Assembly (NCBI RefSeq): GCF_963511525.1 | Contig: NZ_CAUPIY010000016.1 | Span: 1-30,334 of the forward strand | Source of the DNA: Mobiluncus sp963511525 | GTDB taxonomy: Bacteria; Actinomycetota; Actinomycetes; Actinomycetales; Actinomycetaceae | Direction: 5' to 3' | DNA length: 30,334 bases | Shown here: positions 8,636-15,700 of the stretch, piece by piece | Numbering within the stretch: position 1 is the stretch's first letter | How the letters are laid out: each line of letters opens with the position of its first letter | Notes under the pieces: model-generated | What the model saw: only the letters and a program-made list of their open reading frames with translations | Databases searched by the model: none | What the model was told of the DNA's origin: nothing | Translations under genes and position numbers: made by a program

Positions 8636-9304
8636 TTATTTGGGGTTGCCCAAATGTAACCTGGCTTGAGCTTTTGCCAGACCGTTTTCCGCAATATCCG
8701 TCACGCATTGTACCGCTCGGTCCAAAACCTCATCAAGAATACCTTGCTGAGACTTCGGGATACGTCCCAAAACCCAGTTAATGACGTCAAACCCCCCACC
8801 GGGCATTTTGACTGGACGGCCAATCCCGATGCGTAAACGCGCAAAGTCTTTCGTGCCCAAAGTCTTTTGGATGGATTTCAGCCCGTTATGCCCGCCATCG
8901 CTGCCGCCAACTTTTAGCTTGGCGTAGCCCATTTCGAGGTCTAACTCATCATGGACCACCAGTAGGCGCTCTGGGCCAAGCCGGTAATAGTCCAGCAGTT
9001 CTTTCACCCCCGGACCGGATTCGTTCATGAACGAGCCGGTATGAGCCACGATAATTTTGGGCGCGTCAACCCCGTATCCCAAACGTACTGTCGCCACGCG
9101 CGCCACCACTCCCGCACGCGCCAGGGACTGATTCCGATACGCCTGACCAGACTGCCCCACAAAGCGATCCGTGACCATATACCCACAGTTGTGCCGGGTT
9201 CCGGCATATTTTTCACCGGGATTGCCGAGCCCCACCACGAGCCAGGTTCCCTCCTTGTCCACCAGACGAGAGGGATCCAAACGTGGTTCGTGAGTGGGGC
9301 TCAT
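8636..9304 (-). CDS. pth: Peptidyl-tRNA hydrolase
   Basis: Hydrolyses the ester bond of peptidyl-tRNAs released by drop-off, recycling tRNA. Characteristic motifs: WLVVGLGNPGEKYAGTRHN (catalytic His at residue 38 from this start), FMNESG (Asn contact), VVHDELDL (Asp) and KVGGSDGGHNGLKS. The 222 residues include about 19 more at the N-terminus than a typical Pth. The start is uncertain: the frame opens with TTG at 9310, ATG at 9304 has no clear Shine-Dalgarno, and an AAGGAGG lies inside the frame about 11 bases before a GTG in the WLVVGLG segment. That GTG would remove part of the first beta strand, so I keep the ATG. The gene lies 32 bases after rplY. Confidence 0.93.
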   Translation of the reverse strand: MSPTHEPRLDPSRLVDKEGTWLVVGLGNPGEKYAGTRHNCGYMVTDRFVGQSGQAYRNQSLARAGVVARVATVRLGYGVDAPKIIVAHTGSFMNESGPGVKELLDYYRLGPERLLVVHDELDLEMGYAKLKVGGSDGGHNGLKSIQKTLGTKDFARLRIGIGRPVKMPGGGFDVINWVLGRIPKSQQGILDEVLDRAVQCVTDIAENGLAKAQARLHLGNPK

Positions 9305-9336
9305 CAGCAATCCAAGTAAGTGTCAGAAAACCGCTA

Positions 9337-9963
9337 TTACTCAGCAGATTCTTCGGTTTCTTCCTCAGTTTCAGCCTCGGTAGTTTCTTCTTCCGCCGTC
9401 GGGGCTTCGGGAATGTCAACTTCCTGCGGAGTGGTAACGCTCAAAACGATCGCTTCCGGATCGCTCTTGGCTTCCACACCCTCAGGCAGCTTGATGTCGG
9501 CAACGCTCAACACCACGCCATCTTCCAAGCCATCCACGCTGACCTCGATCTTTTCCGGAATAGCAATAACCGGAGCAAAAATTTCCATGTTCAACAGGTC
9601 TTGGTTGGCGACCAAACCGGACTTGGGTTCGCCGATGATCTCGATAGGCACTTCCACGTCCACCTTTTCGTCGGCCTTCACCAGCAACAGGTCCATGTGC
9701 ATAATCTGGCGCTTTACCGGGTGGCGCTGAATGTCCTTGACCAGGACCATCGCCGGGTCTTTCAGTCCCTTCAGGGAAATAACGGCGTTAGCGTTGTCCT
9801 TAACCAGCAGGAAAGTGTCGTGGTAGGGCAGCAACAGGTGCACCGGATCCGTGCCGTGACCGTAGAGTACTGCCGGAATCTTGTCAGCAACTCGAGCGCG
9901 GCGAGCAAAGCCCTTACCGAAATCCGTGCGCTCTTCAACTTGCAAAGTGGGGTTATCAGCCAT
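9337..9963 (-). CDS. rplY: 50S ribosomal protein L25 / general stress protein Ctc
   Basis: Binds 5S rRNA in the large subunit. The N-terminal L25 domain (residues 1-95) shows the typical ERTDFGKGFARRAR and IPAVLYGHG motifs; the second, TL5/Ctc-type beta domain (about 96-180) contains VDVEVPIEIIGEP. The last ~30 residues are almost all Glu, Thr and Ala (an acidic tail), as in many actinobacterial L25 proteins. The start is the ATG at 9963, with GGAGG eight bases upstream; a start 15 bases earlier is also in frame but lacks a ribosome site. First gene of the L25-pth-mfd-lipoprotein run, preceded by a long structured leader (10101-10260). Confidence 0.95.
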   Translation of the reverse strand: MADNPTLQVEERTDFGKGFARRARVADKIPAVLYGHGTDPVHLLLPYHDTFLLVKDNANAVISLKGLKDPAMVLVKDIQRHPVKRQIMHMDLLLVKADEKVDVEVPIEIIGEPKSGLVANQDLLNMEIFAPVIAIPEKIEVSVDGLEDGVVLSVADIKLPEGVEAKSDPEAIVLSVTTPQEVDIPEAPTAEEETTEAETEEETEESAE

Positions 9964-10100
9964 GTTTGTATCCTCCAAAATATGTAATCAGTTTGCGTTT
10001 TCCCGGGAGGACCGCGGAATTCTGTTGCGGGCTAACCTTTCCAAAGTCTCGTTGTTCCCCTCACGGGTGAGCAGACGACTCCGTTCCTGCCATAAGACAG

Positions 10101-10133
10101 AAAAACCCGCTCTGCTCAAAAAGCAAAAGCGGG
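10101..10133 (-). terminator. Intrinsic terminator inside the L25 leader
   Basis: On the minus strand CCCGCT...TGCT...AGCA...AGCGGG forms a hairpin (10106-10133, stems of six and four pairs with a small internal loop) followed at once by TTTTT (10101-10105). No minus-strand gene precedes it: the neighbour to the right is on the plus strand. So it ends either a short RNA or a prematurely stopped L25 transcript. Confidence 0.7.
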
Positions 10134-10252
10134 CGAAGGGCATCCAGCAAAGTTACCGGGCCGCGTCGATAACGGTTCACGCCGCGGTTTTACCGCCGCG
10201 CTCCCCCTCGCCGAGGCAACCCCTCAATGATAGCGAAAACACCGCAATTTTA
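10134..10252 (-). promoter_or_regulatory. Candidate structured 5' leader of rplY, or small RNA
   Basis: The minus-strand segment upstream of the terminator can fold into a closed domain: GGCGAGGG (10212-10205) pairs with CCCTTCGCC (10140-10132, one bulged base), enclosing a hairpin CGCGG/CCGCG (10200-10196 with 10187-10183). The closing stem touches the first two bases of the terminator, as in attenuators and riboswitches. CCGCG (10187-10183) can pair instead with CGCGG (10165-10161), giving a possible alternative fold. TAAAAT (10252-10247) is a possible -10 box, without a good -35. I do not recognise a known RNA family; the fold was done by eye. Confidence 0.4.
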
Positions 10253-10321
10253 CTAATTTGCACAAACGGTAACCTCCTGCGTCTCTCGCTGTGCAAATAT
10301 TAATCTGACTAGATTCATTAT

Positions 10322-10362
10322 TTGGGTATACCTAAAGGTAAAGTATGAAACAATGATTTCAT
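10322..10362 (+). promoter_or_regulatory. Nitroreductase promoter with two inverted repeats
   Basis: TTGGGT (10322-10327) and TATGAA (10344-10349), 16 bases apart, form a plausible promoter. The spacer carries TACCT-aa-AGGTA (10329-10340), a palindrome well placed for an operator. A second repeat, ATGAAA-caatga-TTTCAT (10345-10362), runs from the -10 box into the start codon. No Shine-Dalgarno precedes the ATG at 10361, so the leader would be very short. The regulator is not identifiable. Confidence 0.4.
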
Positions 10363-11109
10363 GAATGAGACCATCGATGTCCAGCTAGAACATCGCACCA
10401 TCCGCGAGTTCAAATCGGATCCCATCCCCGAGGACACTTTCCAAACCCTTATGGACGTAGCCATGCACACCCCTACGTCCCGCGGGATTCAGAGTGCCTC
10501 AATTATTCGGATTAAGGATCAAGGAAAACGCGAAAAGCTGGCTGAAATCGGTGGTCAGGAATATGTTGCCCGCGCTCCGGAGTATCTGCTGTTTATCGCG
10601 GATTTAGCCCGGGGCGCAGCTATTCTGGAGGAAATGGGCTTATACCCCCAATCGGCTGCCACGATAGATACGTTCCAGGAAGCCTTCACCGATGCGGTTC
10701 TCATGGTTCAAAACGTGGTAGTGGCGGCCGAGTCTCTGGGGTTGGGAGCAAATATTTTAGGCAATATCTTGAACGAGCCCAAGGGGGTAATCGAGGCTAT
10801 CGGACTGCCTCCCTATACTTTCCCGGTACTGGGCCTAACCTTGGGATACCCCGGCGAAGAACCGCAACCGAAACCGCGGATGCCCAAAGAGTTCCGGGTC
10901 ATGACCGACACTTATGTGCGTCCGGATTCCTACCTGGAAGCACTCAAGGATTACGACGCGCAGATGCGCGAATACTATGACCTGCGCAATAAGGCAGGCG
11001 TGAGGACAAGTTTACGAATCAAATCTTCCAGAAACTCGGCAAGGTACGCAACCGCCGCGCCTCCATCCTGGATGACATCGAATCACAGGGATTCCTCATG
11101 CACCCCTAG
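10361..11109 (+). pseudogene. NfsA-like flavin nitroreductase, frameshifted near C-terminus
   Basis: Predicted FMN-dependent NAD(P)H oxidoreductase. The N-terminal HRTIREFKSDPIPED and TPTSRGIQSASIIRI, and PVLGLTLGYPGEEPQPKPRMP further on, are typical of the NfsA/FRP group. The frame is intact to about residue 214 (YYDLRNKAG, 10990-10999). Then it leaves the family sequence and would run on antisense through prs to 11686. The other frame, from GAG at 11002, continues as EDKFTNQIFQKLGK and ends ESQGFLMHP at a TAG (11107-11109), the expected C-terminus. The span of 749 bases is one short of 250 codons, so one base is missing, consistent with a mutation or a sequencing error. No slippery heptamer is present. 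The core fold may still be made. Confidence 0.8.
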
Positions 11110-11131
11110 ACTCCGGGGACTCACGCCCGTT

Positions 11132-12103
11132 TTACTCGAACAGGGCGGTCACGGAGCCTTCCTCAAAGACCTGACGAATTGCCCGAGCCAGCAACGGCGC
11201 AATCGGCAAAACCTTGAGCTGCGGGAAACACTTATCCGGTGGAATCGGCACCGTATCCGTAACGATAACTTCGCGGGCTCCGCATTCGCTCAGGCGCTTT
11301 GCCGCTGGATCAGAAAACACCGCGTGCGTCGCCGCTACCAGCACATCCTTGGCTCCGGCGTGCTTCAAAACTCCCACGGCTTCCGCAATCGTCCCACCGG
11401 TGTCAATCAAGTCATCGACCAGCACGCAGGTGCGCCCTTCAACATCACCCACCACCCGGTTGGCCACGGCCACATTGGGACGGGAGGTGTCACGAGTCTT
11501 GTGCACGAAAGCCAGAGGGTATCCGCCCAAGCGGTTCGCCCACTTTTCAGCCACGCGAATCCGGCCCGCATCCGGGGACACCACGGTCACATTGTTCAAA
11601 TCCACGCGGGTGCGGACATAGTCAATCAGCACCGGCATCGCCTGGAGGTGATCCACCGGGCCGGTAAAGAAACCCTGTTCCTGTGAGGCGTGCATATCGA
11701 TACTCATCAAACGGGACGCTCCGGCAGTCTTGTACAAATCCGAAATCAGACGCGCCGAAATCGGTTCGCGTCCCTGGTGTTTCTTATCTTGACGGGCATA
11801 AGGGTACAGCGGAGCAACCACAGTGATGCGCTTGGCGCTGGCTCGTTTCAGGGCATCAATCATGATGAAGTGTTCCATCAACCACTTAGAGACATTGCCG
11901 GAAACCGACTGGATACAAAACACATCGCAGCCGCGGACCGACTCGTTGTACCGCACATAGATTTCGCCGGAGGCAAAGTCGTAAATCGTAGTCGGCAGCA
12001 CCTCCACGTCAAGTTCTTTGGCAACCTGTTCAGCCAGTTCGGGGTGCGATCGACCCGACACAATCACCAAACGCTTGCGCGGGGTATCAAACAACTCTGC
12101 CAT
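11132..12103 (-). CDS. prs: Ribose-phosphate pyrophosphokinase (PRPP synthetase)
   Basis: Makes 5-phosphoribosyl-1-pyrophosphate from ribose 5-phosphate and ATP, feeding purine, pyrimidine, His, Trp and NAD synthesis. The 323 residues carry class I signatures: PYARQDKKHQGREPISARL near 100, DMHASQEQGFF, the catalytic loop SPDAGRIRVAEKWA near 176, and the PRPP-binding loop VLVDDLIDTGGTI near 226-238. The ATG at 12103 has AGAAGGG seven bases upstream. It lies 84 bases after glmU on the same strand, the common actinobacterial glmU-prs pair. Its end faces the nitroreductase gene 22 bases away, with no clear terminator between. Confidence 0.96.
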   Translation of the reverse strand: MAELFDTPRKRLVIVSGRSHPELAEQVAKELDVEVLPTTIYDFASGEIYVRYNESVRGCDVFCIQSVSGNVSKWLMEHFIMIDALKRASAKRITVVAPLYPYARQDKKHQGREPISARLISDLYKTAGASRLMSIDMHASQEQGFFTGPVDHLQAMPVLIDYVRTRVDLNNVTVVSPDAGRIRVAEKWANRLGGYPLAFVHKTRDTSRPNVAVANRVVGDVEGRTCVLVDDLIDTGGTIAEAVGVLKHAGAKDVLVAATHAVFSDPAAKRLSECGAREVIVTDTVPIPPDKCFPQLKVLPIAPLLARAIRQVFEEGSVTALFE

Positions 12104-12187
12104 TCGTGTGCCCTTCTTTTATCGGAGTTTTTCTGTTGCTGCAAAGGTATTAATCATGGCTTTTATCGTCCCTTTCGTCCACCGGAA

Positions 12188-13651
12188 CTATTTCGCACCA
12201 TCCGTCTTGTCTGGGGGATTCCCTCCGGCTTGCTCAGCCCGCATCGCTTCGATGGCGGCGATAGTTTCAGGACGATTCTTTGCGACCCAGCCGGGAATTT
12301 GGCGCATCTGAAAGTCATTGACCGCTAAGTTCCCCTCCGGGATGTCTTGACGGACGATGGTTCCTCCGCCGGTATAAACACCGTCTCCGATATTGACCGG
12401 GGCAATGAACACGTTATTAGCGCCGGTCCGGCAGTGCGACCCGACATTGGAGTGATGCTTATGTACCCCATCGTAGTTTGCAAAGATAGTGGCGGCGCCG
12501 ATGTTGGTGCCTTCCCCAATGGTGGCGTCCCCCACATAAGACAGGTGGGGAATCTTGGTGCCTCGCCCGACTTGGATGTTTTTCGTTTCGCAAAAGCCTC
12601 CGACCTTTGTGCTTTCCGACAGGATGGTTCCCGGACGCAGATAGGTGAAGGGACCGATGTAGGAATGGGCTCCGATTTCAGAGGACAGCCCGTGTACCCG
12701 AAAGACTTCCGCGTCGTCTCCGACTTTCATGTCGATAAGGGTCGAGTCCGGTCCGATACGGCAGTCCTCGCCAATGCTGGTGTGGCGGCGCAGCTGCGTA
12801 TTGGGGTAAATCGTGGTGTCCTGTCCGATGGTCACGTCGGCATCAATCCATGTCGTGGCTGGATCGATAATGGTGACGCCCTGCAGCATCCAATACCGAG
12901 TGCGGCGGCGATTGTATTCGGCCCGCAGTTCGGCCAGCTGTGCCCGGTCGTTGCAACCTTCCGCTTGCGCCGTGTCTGACAGCAACACCGAAGAGACCCT
13001 GAGACCTTCGTTTCGAGCCGCTTTGATGGTGTCGGTCAAATAGATTTCCCCTTGGTCGTTGTTTGTCGACAGGGTCGGTAAGCAGCGATTTAAGAATTCG
13101 GCGTCGAAAGCATAAATCCCCGCGTTGACTTCTTTGATTTGCTTCTGAGCGTAAGTCGCGTCGCGTTCCTCAACGATACCGGCGACGTGTCCCGCTACCC
13201 GCTGAATTCTGCCGTAACCGAAGGGGTTGGCTATCTCCGTAGTCAGCAAGCACAAGGCCGCCCCTTCGTCCTCGCGAGTTTCCGCGAGGGACAGGATCGT
13301 GGAGGAATCAAGCAGGGGCACATCGGCGGAAGTCACCACCAAAGTCCCTGTCGCAGCCCCCAGTTCCTCTAGCTTTTGCAAGGCGCACCACACGGCCCGA
13401 CCGGTGCCGGGCACATCGTCCTGATGGGCAATCACGATGTCGGGATTAACCGCCTGAGCTTCGGCAGCCACGGCCTCGGCCTGGTGACGAACTACCACCA
13501 CGATGCGTTCCGGTTCGACTTCCATAGCGGTATGGATAGCGTGGGAAAGCAGGGTGCGCCCCGCGAAAGAGTGCAGAACCTTGGCTTTCTTTGACTTCAT
13601 ACGAGTGCCTTGGCCTGCCGCCAAGATAACGATGGTGCTGACGTTGGTCAT
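12188..13651 (-). CDS. glmU: Bifunctional GlmU (UDP-GlcNAc synthesis)
   Basis: Acetylates glucosamine 1-phosphate and couples the product to UTP, giving UDP-GlcNAc for peptidoglycan. N-terminal uridylyltransferase domain: LAAGQGTRMKSKKAKVLH at residues 10-27, and the AHQDDVPGTGRAV and TSADVPLL segments. C-terminal left-handed beta-helix acetyltransferase domain from about residue 260, with hexapeptide repeats (IGEDCRIGPDS, VGDATIGEGTNIGA), the catalytic-His segment KIPHLSYVGD near 370, and NYDGVHKHHSNVG. The tail after GWVAKNRPE is hydrophilic. Length 487, normal for the family. AGGA precedes the ATG at 13651 closely. tRNA-Gln ends 42 bases upstream on the same strand, so the two may share a transcript. 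Confidence 0.96.
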   Translation of the reverse strand: MTNVSTIVILAAGQGTRMKSKKAKVLHSFAGRTLLSHAIHTAMEVEPERIVVVVRHQAEAVAAEAQAVNPDIVIAHQDDVPGTGRAVWCALQKLEELGAATGTLVVTSADVPLLDSSTILSLAETREDEGAALCLLTTEIANPFGYGRIQRVAGHVAGIVEERDATYAQKQIKEVNAGIYAFDAEFLNRCLPTLSTNNDQGEIYLTDTIKAARNEGLRVSSVLLSDTAQAEGCNDRAQLAELRAEYNRRRTRYWMLQGVTIIDPATTWIDADVTIGQDTTIYPNTQLRRHTSIGEDCRIGPDSTLIDMKVGDDAEVFRVHGLSSEIGAHSYIGPFTYLRPGTILSESTKVGGFCETKNIQVGRGTKIPHLSYVGDATIGEGTNIGAATIFANYDGVHKHHSNVGSHCRTGANNVFIAPVNIGDGVYTGGGTIVRQDIPEGNLAVNDFQMRQIPGWVAKNRPETIAAIEAMRAEQAGGNPPDKTDGAK

Positions 13652-13680
13652 GTTCCTATCCTAACGCCTTGCCCGTCCCT

Positions 13681-13693
13681 AAAAAGCAAAAAG
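13681..13693 (-). terminator. T-rich trailer after tRNA-Gln
   Basis: The minus strand reads CTTTTTGCTTTTT right after the tRNA body, which could release polymerase with the tRNA acting as the hairpin. It would only partly separate tRNA-Gln from glmU, 42 bases on. No separate hairpin is seen. Confidence 0.3.
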
Positions 13694-13764
13694 TTCCGCC
13701 CCCAGGATTCGAACCCAGACTAAAGGTACCAAAAACCTCTGTGCTGCCATTACACCAGGGCGGA
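13694..13764 (-). tRNA. tRNA-Gln (UUG)
   Basis: A 71-base cloverleaf: acceptor TCCGCCC with GGGCGGA, D-arm with GTGTAATGGCAGCAC, anticodon stem GAGGT/ACCTT with loop TTTTGGT (anticodon TTG), and T-loop GGTTCGAATCC. The discriminator is A, and CCA is not encoded. It is followed on the minus strand by two T-runs (13681-13693) and then by glmU. Confidence 0.95.
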
Positions 13765-13871
13765 ATGCGCCGCCAACTGCGGTCGGAAACAGCGCCCGTC
13801 TATTTTGCCATTTTTCAACTTTTTTAGAAAGTCGAGGCTGCTTAACTTTCCCGTATGTCGCTAGCATCGCA

Positions 13872-14003
13872 AGTACGTGCAGTACTCGCAATATTTTTAT
13901 ACTTTGCAAGCACCCCTCTAAAGACTTCCAATAGTCCCCAGGAAAGTATTTCGGGGCCACAAAGATTTTCTCCGCGACAAAGATTCTCGACCTCAAGTAT
14001 TAT
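13872..14003 (+). promoter_or_regulatory. Upstream region of the marR gene
   Basis: This AT-rich stretch holds AGTAC-gtgca-GTACT (13872-13886), a hairpin CCCC-ag-GAAA-gta-TTTC-GGGG (about 13937-13956), and a direct repeat ACAAAGATT(T)TCTC (13959-13972 and 13977-13988, 18 bases apart). The second repeat abuts a possible -35 (GCGACA); TATTAT (13998-14003) is a possible -10. MarR proteins usually repress their own gene, so one of these repeats may be the operator; which one cannot be told. Confidence 0.3.
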
Positions 14004-14036
14004 TAAAGAAGTTTTTTCCCGCAATAGGACGGTGCT

Positions 14037-14558
14037 ATGGTTCCCCCCTCCGCTTTACCCGATGGTGACGAAGTCGACGGCATTCTCAAGGCTTGGCGCT
14101 CCCTGCTGCCCCGTGCTGATTTAACTCCGCTTTCAGTGTTCTCCCGAGTCTCCCGCCTCGCCCGTCACCTCGACCAGGCACGTCGTGAAGCATTCTCTTC
14201 AGTAGACTTGGAGCCCTGGGCTTTCGATGTGCTTTCCGCCCTGCGCCGGGCAGGAGAGCCCTTTTCCTTGACCCCAGGCGTACTTATGCAGCAATCGCTG
14301 GTGTCCTCGGGGACTATGACGAATCGTATCGACCGTTTGGAAGAACGCGGATTGGTTCGTCGCTGCGCCCATCCGGAGGATCGCCGCGCCATTTTGGTGG
14401 AACTCACCGAAGACGGCAAGAGGCACGCTGATGCGGCGATAACCAAGCTGATGGCTACGGAACGGGATTGGTTAGGCGATCTATCCGAAGCGGACGTAAA
14501 CGAATTGGCTCGGCTGTTGCGGGCGGTGCTGCTCCCCTTCGATGCCCAATCTCGCTAG
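14037..14558 (+). CDS. MarR-family transcriptional regulator
   Basis: A 173-residue DNA-binding protein. The winged helix-turn-helix spans about residues 60-130: LEPWAFDVLSALRRAG, then LTPGVLMQQSLVSSGTMTNRIDRLEERGLV (recognition helix SSGTMTNRIDRLEERG) and the wing HPEDRRAILVELTEDGK with the family Asp-Arg pair. The flanking helices form the dimer interface. AGGA lies seven bases before the ATG at 14037. Its stop overlaps by 4 bp, tail to tail, with the ABC ATPase gene on the other strand. Control of that importer is possible, but the regulator is not at its promoter end, so the link is weak. The ligand is unknown. Confidence 0.88.
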   Translation: MVPPSALPDGDEVDGILKAWRSLLPRADLTPLSVFSRVSRLARHLDQARREAFSSVDLEPWAFDVLSALRRAGEPFSLTPGVLMQQSLVSSGTMTNRIDRLEERGLVRRCAHPEDRRAILVELTEDGKRHADAAITKLMATERDWLGDLSEADVNELARLLRAVLLPFDAQSR

Positions 14559-15700
14559 GAAACCTGAGAGGGTTGTCTGTCCTCGACCTTCGTCACCACT
14601 TTGATAGGGTCCGCCTGGGGGACGTCGTCAGGAGACACCGCCAATACAGCTTTCGGCTCAATCCGCAGCGCCACACGTTGCCCCTTCGTGACCATCATGG
14701 ATTCCGAAGGCGTTATCTGAGATGTCAACGTGATTCCCGAAGGCATCTCTACCTCGACTTTCGCGGTAGATCCCAGGAAAGTCAGGTTTTTCACCACGCC
14801 TTGATTGGCTAATCGGGGGGCGTTGGGCTGCACCATCTCCAGCTGCACGGATTCGGGACGCACCAAAATTGTGGCCTCACCGTTGGTTCGTTTCGTCGAG
14901 GCTTTCAGAATCGGAATTTCTTGGTCCCCTACAAAAGCCGAACCATCCCGAATCAAAGCGGGAATACGGCTCGATTCACCGATAAAAGTCGCCACAAACT
15001 CATTTGCGGGCTCGTTATATAACTCCCAAGGCTCGGCAATTTGCTGCAGCTTGCCGTCTTTCATCACACCGACCCGGTCGGCCACAGCCAAAGCCTCCTC
15101 CTGGTCGTGCGTCACGAACAGGGTCGTCAACCCAGATTGCAGCTGAAGTCGGCGGATTTCTCCGCGCAACTGTACCCGCACTTTGGCATCCAAAGCCGAG
15201 AGCGGCTCATCGAGAGCCAACACCGCGGGTCGCAACACCAAAGCTCGTGCCAGGGCAACCCGCTGCTGCTGACCCCCGGACATCTGGTGGGTGTACTTAT
15301 CAGCTTGGTTAGCCAGACCCACCATCTCCAGGGCTTCCATAGCCTGATGGACGCGACGTTTAGAGTCGACCTTGCGCACCGTCAGCCCGAACTCTACGTT
15401 TTGGCGTACTGTCATATTGGGAAACAGGGAATACTGTTGAAACACCATCGCCATATTCCGCTTTGCCGCGGAGGTGTGGGTGATGTCTCGCCCGTTGACC
15501 ACAATGTGGCCCGAGTCGACCTGCATTAAGCCTGTCAGAGCCCGTAACGCGGTCGTTTTCCCGCATCCTGAGGGCCCCAGCAGCACAACGAGTTCCCCAC
15601 TGTGGAATTCACAGTTGAAATGATCCAGCGCCTGGGTGCGTCCGTATTGTTTGTTCAGATCCCGAAGCTCAACCTCGGCACCAACAGCCTCATTTGGCAT
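14555..15700 (-). CDS. ABC importer ATPase, PotA/FbpC-like
   Basis: The 381-residue nucleotide-binding subunit of a binding-protein-dependent importer. Walker A GPSGCGKTT at 42-50, Q-loop in VFQQYSLFPNMTV, signature MSGGQQQR near 139, Walker B VLALDEPLSALD near 160, and H-loop FVTHDQEEAL. The last ~130 residues form a TOBE-type regulatory domain (ILVRPESVQLEMV, and VEVEMPSGITLTSQ), as in the polyamine, iron(III), molybdate and sugar importer ATPases. The start overlaps the end of the upstream permease gene by 11 bp. It is the last gene of the operon. The substrate is not decided by the ATPase sequence. Confidence 0.93.
   Translation of the reverse strand: MPNEAVGAEVELRDLNKQYGRTQALDHFNCEFHSGELVVLLGPSGCGKTTALRALTGLMQVDSGHIVVNGRDITHTSAAKRNMAMVFQQYSLFPNMTVRQNVEFGLTVRKVDSKRRVHQAMEALEMVGLANQADKYTHQMSGGQQQRVALARALVLRPAVLALDEPLSALDAKVRVQLRGEIRRLQLQSGLTTLFVTHDQEEALAVADRVGVMKDGKLQQIAEPWELYNEPANEFVATFIGESSRIPALIRDGSAFVGDQEIPILKASTKRTNGEATILVRPESVQLEMVQPNAPRLANQGVVKNLTFLGSTAKVEVEMPSGITLTSQITPSESMMVTKGQRVALRIEPKAVLAVSPDDVPQADPIKVVTKVEDRQPSQVS

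Larger units (their letters stand above)
9964..10360. other. Gene-free stretch between rplY and the nitroreductase gene
   Basis: No convincing protein gene is seen in these 397 bases. Reading from rplY outward: the ribosome site of rplY, about 125 bases of plain leader (with a small TCACCCGTGA hairpin), an intrinsic terminator on the minus strand (10101-10133), a GC-rich foldable segment (10134-10242), and an AT-rich segment holding possible divergent promoters. Short reading frames in the minus-strand leader have no ribosome sites. Confidence 0.7.

Noticed and set aside
9283..9987. 234-residue plus-strand frame opposite rplY
   Set aside because: Antisense shadow of L25 with no recognisable domain or ribosome site.
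10141..10240. Possible SRP RNA, tmRNA, RNase P RNA or T-box in the L25 leader
   Set aside because: None of the conserved core sequences of these RNAs could be found.
10061..10242. Short minus-strand reading frames (about 21 and 39 codons, both GTG-started) in the L25 leader
   Set aside because: Neither has a ribosome site, one runs through the terminator hairpin, and there is no codon run suggestive of a leader peptide.
11110..11686. Continuation of the nitroreductase frame into a 441-residue protein
   Set aside because: It runs antisense through most of prs, shows no family sequence after residue ~214, and the true C-terminus is readable in another frame ending at 11109.
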